From: Candidatus Agathobaculum pullistercoris
Lineage (GTDB): Bacteria > Bacillota > Clostridia > Oscillospirales > Butyricicoccaceae
NCBI GenBank assembly: GCA_019114345.1
Contig: DXFS01000081.1
Coordinates: 1 to 37,200, forward strand
Reading direction: 5' to 3'
DNA length: 37,200 bases
The notes under the pieces were generated by a model. The model was given only the letters and a program-made list of their open reading frames with translations. It did no database searches and was not told where the DNA came from. The translations under genes and the position numbers were made by a program. Within the stretch, counting starts at the first letter, position 1. Each line of letters opens with the position of its first letter. Positions 6,605 to 14,785 of this stretch are shown here, in pieces.

Positions 6605-9600
6605 CTACTGTATTATAACATCTTCTTCTCCCAAGAGGAAGCGTAATTTTTCCAAAAGCGGAACATCCGGTTGGCACCAGTAGGCCCGCTTGGCCAATGT
6701 TTTTTTCTTCGTGTCCATAGGATACAGATAAACCGGCGTATCCCCCGGCTGCGACAGCAAAACGGCCTTGATATGCGGCCATTCGTCGCTTTTCATGCTG
6801 GTAATACGCAGGTATAGCTTCTGCGGCGCGAGCTTTGCCGCCTGCTGGTCGGAATAAACCGACTGGCCCGGGTTTTCTTTTGCCAACATACTGCCTACGG
6901 CAGCTTCGGTCAGCGGCTGCGCCTCGTTCAGCAGCACCTTAGGCGCTTCATCCTCGCGTGCATCGATCCGCCCTGTGAGCAGCACCGCGCTGTCCTCGGT
7001 AAGATAGGCGCCGCACTGCTGCAGCGAGCGCGGGAATACAACCAACTCGATCGATGCCGACTCATCCTCCACAGTCACGTACGCCATCATCGAACCATTT
7101 TTGGTCGATTTGAGCCGCACCGCAGTGATCACACACGCCAGGCGGACGGTCATGCCGTCTTTATAGGCCGGTGATGCGTTCTCTCCTGAAAGATCGTCAA
7201 TGATCCGGCGGATCGAGGCCGCGCTTGCTTTCTGCGCCAGTTCGCGGTACTCGTCCATCGGATGCCCGGACAGGTACAGTCCGGTCGTTTCCTTTTCCAT
7301 GGAAAGCAGCTCGCGTTTGGAGACCTCGGGGATGTCCGGCAGTGCGATCTGGGTATCCTGCACCGCATCATTGCCCATACCGAACAGATCCATCTGCCCC
7401 TCGATATTCTTCCTGCGGCTCTGCGCGATCGCATCCACGACCGCGTTTACGATCTTGATCAGCTGGCTGCGGCGGTAGCCCATAGAGTCAAATGCTCCCG
7501 CCTTGATCAGGCTTTCCAATGCGCGGCGGTTGAGTTCGCGGTCGTACATCCGCTCGCAGAAATCCTGGAACGAGGTGAACAGCCCGCCAGCCTCTCGCTC
7601 CTCCACCAACTGCTTCATAAACGAACGCCCGACGCCCTTGACCGCTGCAAGGCCGAAGCGGATATCCCGGCCGGAAACCGAAAAACTGTCATAGGATTCG
7701 TTCACATCAGGCGGCAGGACGGAGATCCCCATCTCCCGCGCCGCCTGGATATACTCGGAGATCTTGTCCGACGAATCCAGAACGCTGGTCAGCAGCGCTG
7801 CCATGTACTCGCGCGGATAATGGCATTTGAGGTAAGCTGTGCGGAAGGACACAACTGCATAGCACACCGCATGCGCCTTGTTAAAGGCGTAGTTGGCGAA
7901 ATCCATGATCTCGTCAAACAGGCTTGCCGCGATATTTTCCGGCACGCCACGCTTGACCGCTCCGTCAATGCCGAGCTCCTCATTGCCATAGATGAAGTTG
8001 ATCCGCTCCTTTTCGAGCTCCTTCATCTTCTTTTTGCTCATCGCGCGGCGCACCATATCCGCCTTACCGAGCGAGTAGCCCGCCAGCGACTGGAACACCT
8101 GCATGACCTGCTCCTGATAGATCATGCAGCCGTAGGTGACTTTCAGAATGGGTTCCAGCAGTGGATGCTTGTAGGTCACCTTTTCCGGATGGTGGCGGCA
8201 CTCGATATAGCGCGGGATGGACTGCATCGGCCCCGGCCGGTACAGCGCCACAACCGCAGTAATATCCTCGATCGACTGCGGCTGCAGGCCGGTGACGACA
8301 TTGGTGATACCTGCGCTTTCCAGCTGGAACACACCCATGGTCGAGCCATGCCCCAGCATTTCATAGGTGGCCTTGTCTCCCATATCCACCTTTTCAATGT
8401 TGAAATCCGGCGTATGGCGGCGAATCATTTTTTCCGCGTCCGCGATAACCGTCAGGTTGCGCAAGCCGAGGAAATCCATTTTCAGGAGGCCGAGCTCCTC
8501 GAGCGTGGTCATGGTGAACTGGGTGACCATCTGCTCGTCGTTGCGGGCGAGCGGCACATAGGTGTCGACCGGGTCTTTGGTGATAACAACGCCCGCCGCG
8601 TGCGTGGACGCATGGCGCGGCATGCCCTCAAGCGCGCGCGCCGTGTCGATCAGCTCACGTACCTGCGGCTTCTCGTCGTACATCTTTTTGAGCTCGGGGT
8701 TGATGGCCAGTGCCTTGTCGAGCGTGATATGCAGCTCATTGGGCACTTGCTTGGCGACCACGTCCACCTCGTTATATGGGATACTGAGCGCACGGCCTAC
8801 ATCACGGATCGCATTGCGCGCCGCCATGGTGCCGAAGGTGACGATCTGCGCCACATGATCCTTACCGTACTTATTCGTGACATACTCGATCACCTCTGGC
8901 CGGCGCACATAGCAGAAGTCCACGTCGATATCCGGCATGGAAACACGCTCCGGATTGAGGAATCGTTCAAAGTACAGCGAATAATGGATGGGATCGAGGT
9001 CGGTGATACCCAGGCAGTAGGACACGACTGATCCTGCCGCCGAGCCGCGCCCCGGCCCGACCGGGATACCCTGCCGCTTGGCGTAGCCGATAAAGTCGGA
9101 CACGATTAGGAAGTAATCAACAAACCCCATCTTGGTGATCATATCGATCTCATACTGCAGACGCTTGCGCACGGTACCGTCGTCATCCGGGTACCGGGCG
9201 GCAAAGCCCTCGTTGCACAGCTTCTGCAGGTACTGGAGCGCGGTATAGCCCTCCGGCACGTCGAATTCCGGCAGGTGGTACTTGCCAAACTCAAATTCGA
9301 CCTGGCATCGATCCGCGATTTTGACCGTATTTTCGAGCGCCTCCGGATGCTCAGGGAACAGCGCGGCCATCTCGTCCGCGTCCTTGATATAGAACTCCTG
9401 CGTCTCGAATTTCATGCGCGTGGGGTCGTCCACTGTTTTGCCCATCTGGATGCACATCAGGACATCCTGGATCCGCGCATCCTGCTTTGTCAGGTAATGC
9501 GCATCGTTCGTGGCGACAAGGCCGATGTTCAGCTCTTCTGCGAGCTTGTACAGCCCGTCGTTGACCTTTTTCTGCACCTCGATGCCATGATCCTGCACCT

Positions 9601-10120
9601 CGAGATAGAAATGGTCGCGGTCGAAAATCTCCAAAAACTGTTCGCACAGCTCGTATGCGCCGTCCATATCCCCTTCCGCCAGCGCGCGCGGGATCACGCC
9701 CGCGAGGCAGGCGGACAGGCAGATCAGCCCCTCGCTGTGCTGCCGCAGCAGCTCCATATCGATACGCGGTTTCATATAGAAGCCTTCAGCAAAGCCGAGC
9801 GACACCATATGGATCAGATTGCGGTAGCCGGTCATATTCTCGCACAGCAAAATCAGGTGGCTGTGCCACTCCCCATTCAGGTAGCTGCGGTCAAAGCGCG
9901 AGTGCGGCGCAAGGTACACCTCGCACCCGATAACCGGATGGATGCCTCTGGCCTTGCAGGCGCGGTAAAAATCGATCACGCCGTACATAACGCCGTGGTC
10001 GGTCAGCGCGCAGGCGGTCTGGCCAAGCGCGGCCACGCGGTCCACAAGACCCTCGATGCGGCACGCGCCGTCCAGCAGGCTGTATTCACTATGCACATGC
10101 AGATGCGCAAATGGTACCAC
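6605..10120 (-). CDS. dnaE: DNA polymerase III alpha subunit (DnaE)
   Basis: A C-family replicative polymerase of 1171 aa, the normal DnaE length. The N-terminal PHP domain opens with HLHVHSEYSLLDGA (H6, H8, H10). The palm has PVGPGRGSAAGS, the catalytic aspartates D397 and D399 in MPDIDVDF, and the third, D549, in LLKMDFLGLRN. The finger and beta-clamp-proximal part (YQEQVMQVFQSLAGYS, FNKAHAVCYAVVS) and helix-hairpin-helix region precede an OB-type domain near residues 1010-1060. The start is GTG at 10118-10120, 6 bases after AAGGAGG, which lies in the end of whiA. In Bacillota a separate PolC usually does most leading-strand synthesis and DnaE extends primers. The long plus-strand open frame inside it is an antisense shadow. 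Confidence 0.98.
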   Translation of the reverse strand: MVPFAHLHVHSEYSLLDGACRIEGLVDRVAALGQTACALTDHGVMYGVIDFYRACKARGIHPVIGCEVYLAPHSRFDRSYLNGEWHSHLILLCENMTGYRNLIHMVSLGFAEGFYMKPRIDMELLRQHSEGLICLSACLAGVIPRALAEGDMDGAYELCEQFLEIFDRDHFYLEVQDHGIEVQKKVNDGLYKLAEELNIGLVATNDAHYLTKQDARIQDVLMCIQMGKTVDDPTRMKFETQEFYIKDADEMAALFPEHPEALENTVKIADRCQVEFEFGKYHLPEFDVPEGYTALQYLQKLCNEGFAARYPDDDGTVRKRLQYEIDMITKMGFVDYFLIVSDFIGYAKRQGIPVGPGRGSAAGSVVSYCLGITDLDPIHYSLYFERFLNPERVSMPDIDVDFCYVRRPEVIEYVTNKYGKDHVAQIVTFGTMAARNAIRDVGRALSIPYNEVDVVAKQVPNELHITLDKALAINPELKKMYDEKPQVRELIDTARALEGMPRHASTHAAGVVITKDPVDTYVPLARNDEQMVTQFTMTTLEELGLLKMDFLGLRNLTVIADAEKMIRRHTPDFNIEKVDMGDKATYEMLGHGSTMGVFQLESAGITNVVTGLQPQSIEDITAVVALYRPGPMQSIPRYIECRHHPEKVTYKHPLLEPILKVTYGCMIYQEQVMQVFQSLAGYSLGKADMVRRAMSKKKMKELEKERINFIYGNEELGIDGAVKRGVPENIAASLFDEIMDFANYAFNKAHAVCYAVVSFRTAYLKCHYPREYMAALLTSVLDSSDKISEYIQAAREMGISVLPPDVNESYDSFSVSGRDIRFGLAAVKGVGRSFMKQLVEEREAGGLFTSFQDFCERMYDRELNRRALESLIKAGAFDSMGYRRSQLIKIVNAVVDAIAQSRRKNIEGQMDLFGMGNDAVQDTQIALPDIPEVSKRELLSMEKETTGLYLSGHPMDEYRELAQKASAASIRRIIDDLSGENASPAYKDGMTVRLACVITAVRLKSTKNGSMMAYVTVEDESASIELVVFPRSLQQCGAYLTEDSAVLLTGRIDAREDEAPKVLLNEAQPLTEAAVGSMLAKENPGQSVYSDQQAAKLAPQKLYLRITSMKSDEWPHIKAVLLSQPGDTPVYLYPMDTKKKTLAKRAYWCQPDVPLLEKLRFLLGEEDVIIQ
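6612..6620 (-). promoter_or_regulatory. Extended -10 promoter for pfkA inside the dnaE 3' end
   Basis: The minus strand reads TGTTATAAT, a perfect -10 with the TGn extension. The -35 (TTCCTC, 17 bases upstream) is poor, which is acceptable for an extended -10 promoter. Confidence 0.5.
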
Positions 10121-10121
10121 T

Positions 10122-11015
10122 TTAATCCTCCTTAGACGCGAATTCAGTGATTTTTTTCAGCCGGTGGCTGAGTCCCGGCTTGGAGATCGGCGGGTCAAAG
10201 CGCTGCGCCAGCTCCGCGAGGCTGTCGGTCGGGTATTCCAGCCTCAGGCGCACGGTCTCGCGCAGGTTTTCCGGGAAGCCCTCTTCCCCATGCGCATCCA
10301 GCACCGCGCGGATCGCGGCGATCTGCCGTGCGGAGGCGTCGGTTACTTTCATCAGATTAGCAGTCTCGCAGTTGACCTGCCGGTTGATGGTGTTGCGGAT
10401 GTTTTTCTCCACCTTGGCCTCCATCAGCCCCATCGCCGCGCGCGGCGCGCCGATGCGCGTCAGAAAATCCTCAATACTTGCGCTGTCTTTGAAATACAGC
10501 AGCAGCGCGCTGCCGCGGCGCGCCTGCTTGGGCGACAGCCCGAGGTCGAGCAACAGGCTGGTCTCCTCCCCAGCCAGGCTTGCATGCGTGGTTTTAAGCT
10601 CCAGATGGCTCTTTTTGTCCGGTCCCGCCACCGTACCCGCCATCAGGAATGCGCCCCGAAGGAAAGATGCAATACAGCATTCCTCTTCGAGCACATTGCG
10701 GTTGAGATGGTAGGTGATATGGCTTTTGTGATCGTAACCCAGCGCGTCAAAAATCCGGGCGATCTGCGCGCTCCCGGTCATGCTGAGCTGCAGCTTCCTG
10801 CTGTTTTTCTGCGGCTCGCATACGACAAAAAACGCGCGCTGCAGCAGCGCCTGCAGCCGGCGCGCAACAGCGGCGTTTTCCGTGGAAAGCCGTATTTCCC
10901 TGTGGGAAAACACCGAGGCATGGAGCAGGGCACCGTACGCCTCCGCGCGCGTGCAGCAGGCCCGCTGCATGGAAACACGGCACAGCTCATTTTTTACCTC
11001 GGTCGAGAAGGTCAT
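10122..11015 (-). CDS. whiA: DNA-binding protein WhiA (sporulation/cell-division regulator family)
   Basis: WhiA combines an inactive LAGLIDADG homing-endonuclease fold with a C-terminal helix-turn-helix. In streptomycetes it controls sporulation genes; in Bacillus it affects division and chromosome segregation. The ATG at 11013-11015, 7 bases after GGAG, gives 297 aa and the typical opening MTFSTEVKNELCRV. An upstream in-frame ATG would add 18 atypical residues. RGAFLMAGTV and the C-terminal RLEYPTDSLAELAQRF followed by PPISKPGLSHRLKKI (recognition helix) are diagnostic. It sits in rapZ-whiA-dnaE. The yvcK gene that often stands between rapZ and whiA is missing here; the 83-base gap holds only a short TGCATG / CATGCA hairpin. 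Confidence 0.95.
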   Translation of the reverse strand: MTFSTEVKNELCRVSMQRACCTRAEAYGALLHASVFSHREIRLSTENAAVARRLQALLQRAFFVVCEPQKNSRKLQLSMTGSAQIARIFDALGYDHKSHITYHLNRNVLEEECCIASFLRGAFLMAGTVAGPDKKSHLELKTTHASLAGEETSLLLDLGLSPKQARRGSALLLYFKDSASIEDFLTRIGAPRAAMGLMEAKVEKNIRNTINRQVNCETANLMKVTDASARQIAAIRAVLDAHGEEGFPENLRETVRLRLEYPTDSLAELAQRFDPPISKPGLSHRLKKITEFASKED

Positions 11016-11098
11016 GAAAGTTCTCCGTTCTTTCGGGACTGCCGCAACTGGCGGGATGCATGTCCGCATGCACTGCGGCGGGCGGCCCCTCTGTGGTT

Positions 11099-11956
11099 TT
11101 ATCTCTGGTAATCGCGGTGCATGGTTACAACGCCGTATTCCCGGCCGCGCAGATGCTCGCTCAAGGCCTCGGCGATCGCGACCGAGCGGTGCTTTCCGCC
11201 CGTGCAGCCGATGCTGATGATCAGGTTGGATTTGCCCTCTGCCATGTACCGTGGCAGAAGAAAATCGATCAAAGCAGTCAGGTGGCTCATCAGCACATCC
11301 GCCGTGCCGCCCTGGAACACATAGTCGCGCACATCCGGGTCGGTGCCGTTTTTCTCGCGCAAGCTCATCTCATAATACGGGTTGGGCAGGAAGCGGACGT
11401 CGAACACAAGATCGGATTCAGGCGGGATACCGTACTTAAAGCCGAACGACTGCACGATCACTTCAAATGCACCGCCGTTGTCCGTGCCCGCAAACAAGGT
11501 GAGCAGCCGCTCGCGCAGACCCGCCGCGGAAAGACCCGTCGTATCCACGATAAAATCCGCACGGTTGCGCAGCGCCGCCAGCATGATCCGTTCCTTCTCG
11601 ATAGCCGCTGTCATAGACACGCCTTTGTCCATCAGCGGATGCTTACGCCGCGTTTCCTTAAACCGGCGGATGAGCGTCTGTGTATCCGTATCCAGAAACA
11701 GGATGCGGTAATCACAGCCCATATTCTTGATCGAATCGAGTGAGTCGAAAAGCTGCTGGAAGTCACCGCCCGCGCGCACGTCGGTTACAAGCGCGACCCG
11801 TTCGTACCGCTCGGTTGCTGCCAGACAGATCTCGGCAAAGCGCGGGATGAGCGCGATCGGCAGGTTATCGACGCAGTAGTAGCCTAAATCTTCAAATGTC
11901 GCAACTGCACGGCTTTTACCCGCGCCTGACATACCGGAAATAATCAAAAAGTACAT
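11099..11956 (-). CDS. rapZ: RapZ/YvcJ-family nucleotide-binding protein
   Basis: A 285-aa P-loop protein with Walker A GMSGAGKS at residues 8-15 and a C-terminal domain carrying the family signature GCTGGKHRSV near residue 255. YYCVDNLP, FIVDTTGLSA and FGFKYGIP are further family motifs. In E. coli RapZ guides RNase E to the GlmZ small RNA and senses UDP-GlcNAc pathway intermediates. In Bacillota the homologue YvcJ binds and hydrolyses GTP and affects competence. The role here is therefore known only at family level. AAGGGGGATGAAAT precedes the ATG. It is the second gene after murB (28-base gap), which fits a link to cell-wall precursor supply. Confidence 0.95.
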   Translation of the reverse strand: MYFLIISGMSGAGKSRAVATFEDLGYYCVDNLPIALIPRFAEICLAATERYERVALVTDVRAGGDFQQLFDSLDSIKNMGCDYRILFLDTDTQTLIRRFKETRRKHPLMDKGVSMTAAIEKERIMLAALRNRADFIVDTTGLSAAGLRERLLTLFAGTDNGGAFEVIVQSFGFKYGIPPESDLVFDVRFLPNPYYEMSLREKNGTDPDVRDYVFQGGTADVLMSHLTALIDFLLPRYMAEGKSNLIISIGCTGGKHRSVAIAEALSEHLRGREYGVVTMHRDYQR

Positions 11957-11984
11957 ATTTCATCCCCCTTTGCCGGCAATCTTT

Positions 11985-12899
11985 TTATCTGATAATGCGC
12001 ACCTCACACTCCAGCTGCACACCAAAAGCTTCCTTTACGCGCTGCTGCACCAGCTCAATCAGGCGCAGCATATCGTCGCAGGTCGCGCCGCCCCGGTTGA
12101 TCAGGAATCCAGCATGCTTCTCCGATACCTGCGCTGCGCCTACCGAAACGCCCTTTAGCCCGGCATCTTCGATCAGGCGGCCTGCAAAGTACCCTTCCGG
12201 GCGTTTGAAAGTAGAGCCGGCAGACGGGAAATTGAGCGGCTGCTTCTCCCGCCGCCGCTGCGCCAGGTCGTTCATACGGTCCAGGATAGCCGCCGGATCC
12301 CCCTGCTGAAGACGCAGCGTTGAGCGGACAACGGTCCAGTCCGGATGGTCGCGGAACACGCTGCGGCGGTAGCCAAAGCCATGTTCCTCCCCGGTCAGGG
12401 TATGCAGCGCGCCGGTTTCATCCAGGTATTCGGTCTGCTCCACAATGCCTGCCATCTGTCCGTCGTACGCTCCTGCGTTCATGAATACCGCGCCGCCCAG
12501 GCTGCCGGGTATGCCGCCTGCGAACTCCACGCCGGTCAGGCCGGCGCGCTGCGCGCGGCGCGCTACGCGGCCGAGCAGCGCCCCTGCCTCGGCCACCAGC
12601 GTACAGTCCTCCCCGATACGCACCTCGTCCAGCTCGGTGGTGCAGACTACCGCACCACGAACGCCCGCGTCAGCCACCAGCATATTCGAGCCGTTGCCCA
12701 GCAGCAGGAACGGGATGCCGCGTGCACGCAGTACGCCAAGCGTCCCTGCCAGTTCGCGCCGTGTTTTTGGCTGCACAAACAGGTCGGCCGGGCCGCCGAT
12801 CGCGAATGTGGTATGACGGCTCATGGGTTCGTTCTGCATAATATCAATATCAGGCGCGGCTTCCCGCAGGGCTGTGATACATGTGTTGATCTGATCCAT
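11985..12899 (-). CDS. murB: UDP-N-acetylenolpyruvoylglucosamine reductase
   Basis: MurB reduces UDP-GlcNAc-enolpyruvate to UDP-MurNAc using NADPH and FAD. From the ATG at 12899 the protein is 304 aa, the type II MurB length. An open frame continues 41 codons upstream into the promoter leader but has no family similarity. The FAD motif GNGSNMLV (68-75), VEFAGGIPGSLGGAVFMNAG, FGYRRSVF (Tyr177), the catalytic Ser229 in SAGSTFKRP, and the closing ECEVRII with the active-site Glu are all visible. The ribosome site AAGGAG is about 11 bases upstream. It heads the murB-rapZ-whiA-dnaE-pfkA-SDR run, with a strong promoter at 13008-13036. Confidence 0.96.
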   Translation of the reverse strand: MDQINTCITALREAAPDIDIMQNEPMSRHTTFAIGGPADLFVQPKTRRELAGTLGVLRARGIPFLLLGNGSNMLVADAGVRGAVVCTTELDEVRIGEDCTLVAEAGALLGRVARRAQRAGLTGVEFAGGIPGSLGGAVFMNAGAYDGQMAGIVEQTEYLDETGALHTLTGEEHGFGYRRSVFRDHPDWTVVRSTLRLQQGDPAAILDRMNDLAQRRREKQPLNFPSAGSTFKRPEGYFAGRLIEDAGLKGVSVGAAQVSEKHAGFLINRGGATCDDMLRLIELVQQRVKEAFGVQLECEVRIIR

Positions 12900-13007
12900 A
12901 TCCGCCGGATCTCCTTCCAAATGATACAAATATATGACAGTATGCCACAGCGGACGCCAGGTCGTCATACCGGGACCGCACATGGCGCAGAGTGCTTCAC
13001 TACAGGT

Positions 13008-13036
13008 ATTATACCAAACCACGCTGCAAAGTGCAA
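13008..13036 (-). promoter_or_regulatory. Promoter of the murB-rapZ-whiA-dnaE operon
   Basis: The minus strand has TTGCAC (13031-13036), a 17-base spacer and a perfect TATAAT (13008-13013). The transcript would begin near 13001, leaving a leader of roughly 100 bases before murB. Confidence 0.8.
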
Positions 13037-13041
13037 ATCAA

Positions 13042-13063
13042 AGGCGTCCGCAGCGGGACGCCT
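13042..13063 (-). terminator. Probable terminator after gpsA
   Basis: An 8-bp stem AGGCGTCC / GGACGCCT with a 6-base loop lies 25 bases after the gpsA stop. The following T-run is interrupted (TTTGATTTG), so termination may be partial. The murB promoter begins within 6 bases. Confidence 0.55.
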
Positions 13064-13088
13064 CTCCTGTATCCATTTGTCCGTCCGG

Positions 13089-14102
13089 TCAGCGCACCCA
13101 GACCTCTTCATGCTCCCCGCGGCGGGGACGCCCAAGCAGCAGCTTGATGCCCTCAGTTGCAGGCAGGCCGTTGTACAGCACCTCATACATCGCCTCGGTG
13201 ATCGGCATGGAAACGCCCTGCTGTTTGGCAAGGTGGTAGCCTGCTTCGGTCGCATAATAGCCCTCAACGGTCGCTCCGACCTCCTGCATGGCCTCCTGCG
13301 CGGTCTTGCCCTTGCCGATCAGGATACCTGCGCGTCGGTTGCGCGAGTGCATCGAGCAGCAGGTCACGATCAGGTCGCCCACGCCGGACAGGCCCGCAAA
13401 CGTCTCCTGCTTAGCGCCCAGCGTCATACCGAGGCGTGCGATCTCGGTCAGGCCACGGGTCATGAAGGCCGCCTTGGAGTTGTCTCCCAGCCCCAAGCCG
13501 TCCGCAATACCCGCGCCGAGCGCGATGATGTTCTTGAACGCACCGCCCAGCTCGCAGCCGATAATATCGGAAGACGTGTAAACGCGGAAATACCGGTCGT
13601 TCATAAACGCCTCCTGCGTCAGCTCGGCCGCCTCGCGGCTCTCGGATGCGGCGACGATCGCCGTCGGCACGCCGCGCGCGACCTCCTCCGCATGGGTCGG
13701 GCCGGTCAGCGCAACAACCGGGTTTTTGCCGCCCATTGCACGAGAAATGGTTTCCGAGAAGCGGCAGTAGCCGTTTTTCGAGTCCAGTCCCTTGCCGACA
13801 TTGACGATCACCGTTCCTGCGGGTACGATCGATGCAAGCTGCTCCGCCGTCGAAGCGACCGCGAACGACGGCACCGCCATCACGACCAGATCCGCCTGCG
13901 CTGCCCCGGACATATCGGTCGTGATCCCGATCCCCTCGGGAATCTTCACACCCGGAAGCAGTTTTTCATTGGCGCGCTCGCGCAGGAGCAGGTCGCACTC
14001 CTCCTGCAGGTAGGTCCACGAGCACACCTTATGACCATTTTGGTGCAGCAGCATGGCCAGCGCAATGCCCCAGCCGCCGGTGCCCAGCATAAAAATCTTC
14101 AT
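13089..14102 (-). CDS. gpsA: NAD(P)H-dependent glycerol-3-phosphate dehydrogenase
   Basis: GpsA reduces dihydroxyacetone phosphate to sn-glycerol 3-phosphate for phospholipid synthesis. The 337-aa protein has the dinucleotide loop MLGTGGWGIALA at the N-terminus, VVMAVPSFAV, VNVGKGLD, the GPTHAEEVARG motif (family GPS/TFAxEV), ELGGAFKNIIALG with the catalytic Lys, and SGVGDLIVTCCSMHSRNR. The ATG overlaps the plsY stop by four bases (ATGA), so the two are translationally coupled. The pair makes biochemical sense: GpsA supplies the acceptor that PlsY acylates. It is the last gene of DUF512-der-plsY-gpsA. Confidence 0.97.
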   Translation of the reverse strand: MKIFMLGTGGWGIALAMLLHQNGHKVCSWTYLQEECDLLLRERANEKLLPGVKIPEGIGITTDMSGAAQADLVVMAVPSFAVASTAEQLASIVPAGTVIVNVGKGLDSKNGYCRFSETISRAMGGKNPVVALTGPTHAEEVARGVPTAIVAASESREAAELTQEAFMNDRYFRVYTSSDIIGCELGGAFKNIIALGAGIADGLGLGDNSKAAFMTRGLTEIARLGMTLGAKQETFAGLSGVGDLIVTCCSMHSRNRRAGILIGKGKTAQEAMQEVGATVEGYYATEAGYHLAKQQGVSMPITEAMYEVLYNGLPATEGIKLLLGRPRRGEHEEVWVR

Positions 14103-14743
14103 TTTGTGTTCTCCTCTCCGTCAGGCGCGGATTGCTCGATCGTTTTTTTGCTCTTGAAGGAAAATCTATTCTCCTGCCCGCGCAGCATACGCATGATGTT
14201 GGAACGGTGCATGAAGACCACCGCCGCCGCCATGCCGAACGCCATAGCGGTCAAAACCGGATCACGGTAGAAAATCGTAATCGTAATGGGGAAGCTGATC
14301 GCGCCCAGAATGGAGCCCAGTGAGATCCAGCGGGTAATTGCCACAGCGGCAAAAAACAGTACGAACGCAATCAGGAAAATGCGCCAGTCAAACAGCGCCA
14401 GCATGACCGCGCCAACCAGCACGCCCTTTCCGCCGCGGAAACCGAAATACACGGGGAACATGTGCCCAAGTATCACGAAAATACCTGCGACCAGCTTGCC
14501 GACAGGTCCGGCGAGAATCATACCGATCGAAACCGCAGCCGCACCCTTGGCAATATCCCCAAGCAGCACAAACAATGTTTTTCCCGCTCCCATGGTGCGG
14601 TAGGCGTTGGTCAGTCCGGCATTGCCGCTGCCATAGTCGCGGATATCCTTGCCCAGCGTCACCTTGCTGACGATGATGGCAAAGCTCAGCGAGCCCAGCA
14701 GGTATGCGCACACTGCAATGATCACAAACCGCGTAAGTGTCAT
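14099..14743 (-). CDS. plsY: Acyl-phosphate:glycerol-3-phosphate acyltransferase
   Basis: PlsY is the membrane enzyme that transfers an acyl group from acyl-phosphate to glycerol 3-phosphate, giving lysophosphatidate. The 214-aa protein has the usual multi-pass pattern and the three family motifs: GSLSFAIIVSK, the phosphate loop DYGSGNAGLTNAYRTMG, and GHMFPVYFGFRGGKG. The C-terminus carries about 25 extra polar residues (RFSFKSKKTIEQS...), a modest extension. GGGGG lies 8 bases before the ATG. It is between der (42-base gap) and gpsA (4-base overlap). The matching PlsX is not in this window. Confidence 0.97.
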   Translation of the reverse strand: MTLTRFVIIAVCAYLLGSLSFAIIVSKVTLGKDIRDYGSGNAGLTNAYRTMGAGKTLFVLLGDIAKGAAAVSIGMILAGPVGKLVAGIFVILGHMFPVYFGFRGGKGVLVGAVMLALFDWRIFLIAFVLFFAAVAITRWISLGSILGAISFPITITIFYRDPVLTAMAFGMAAAVVFMHRSNIMRMLRGQENRFSFKSKKTIEQSAPDGEENTK

Positions 14744-14785
14744 AGTGTTGTCCCCCTATGATGTTTTTATCCGCTTCCTGCGGGG

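Noticed and set aside
7262..9031. Open plus-strand frame of about 589 codons inside dnaE
   Set aside because: Antisense shadow of conserved polymerase coding sequence, with no ribosome site or motifs.
12900..13022. Longer start for MurB (extra 41 codons)
   Set aside because: The residues lie in the leader behind the 13008-13036 promoter and overlap its start site.
12345..14270. Open plus-strand frame of about 641 codons across murB, gpsA and plsY
   Set aside because: It crosses three well-supported minus-strand genes and their promoter; no recognisable domain.
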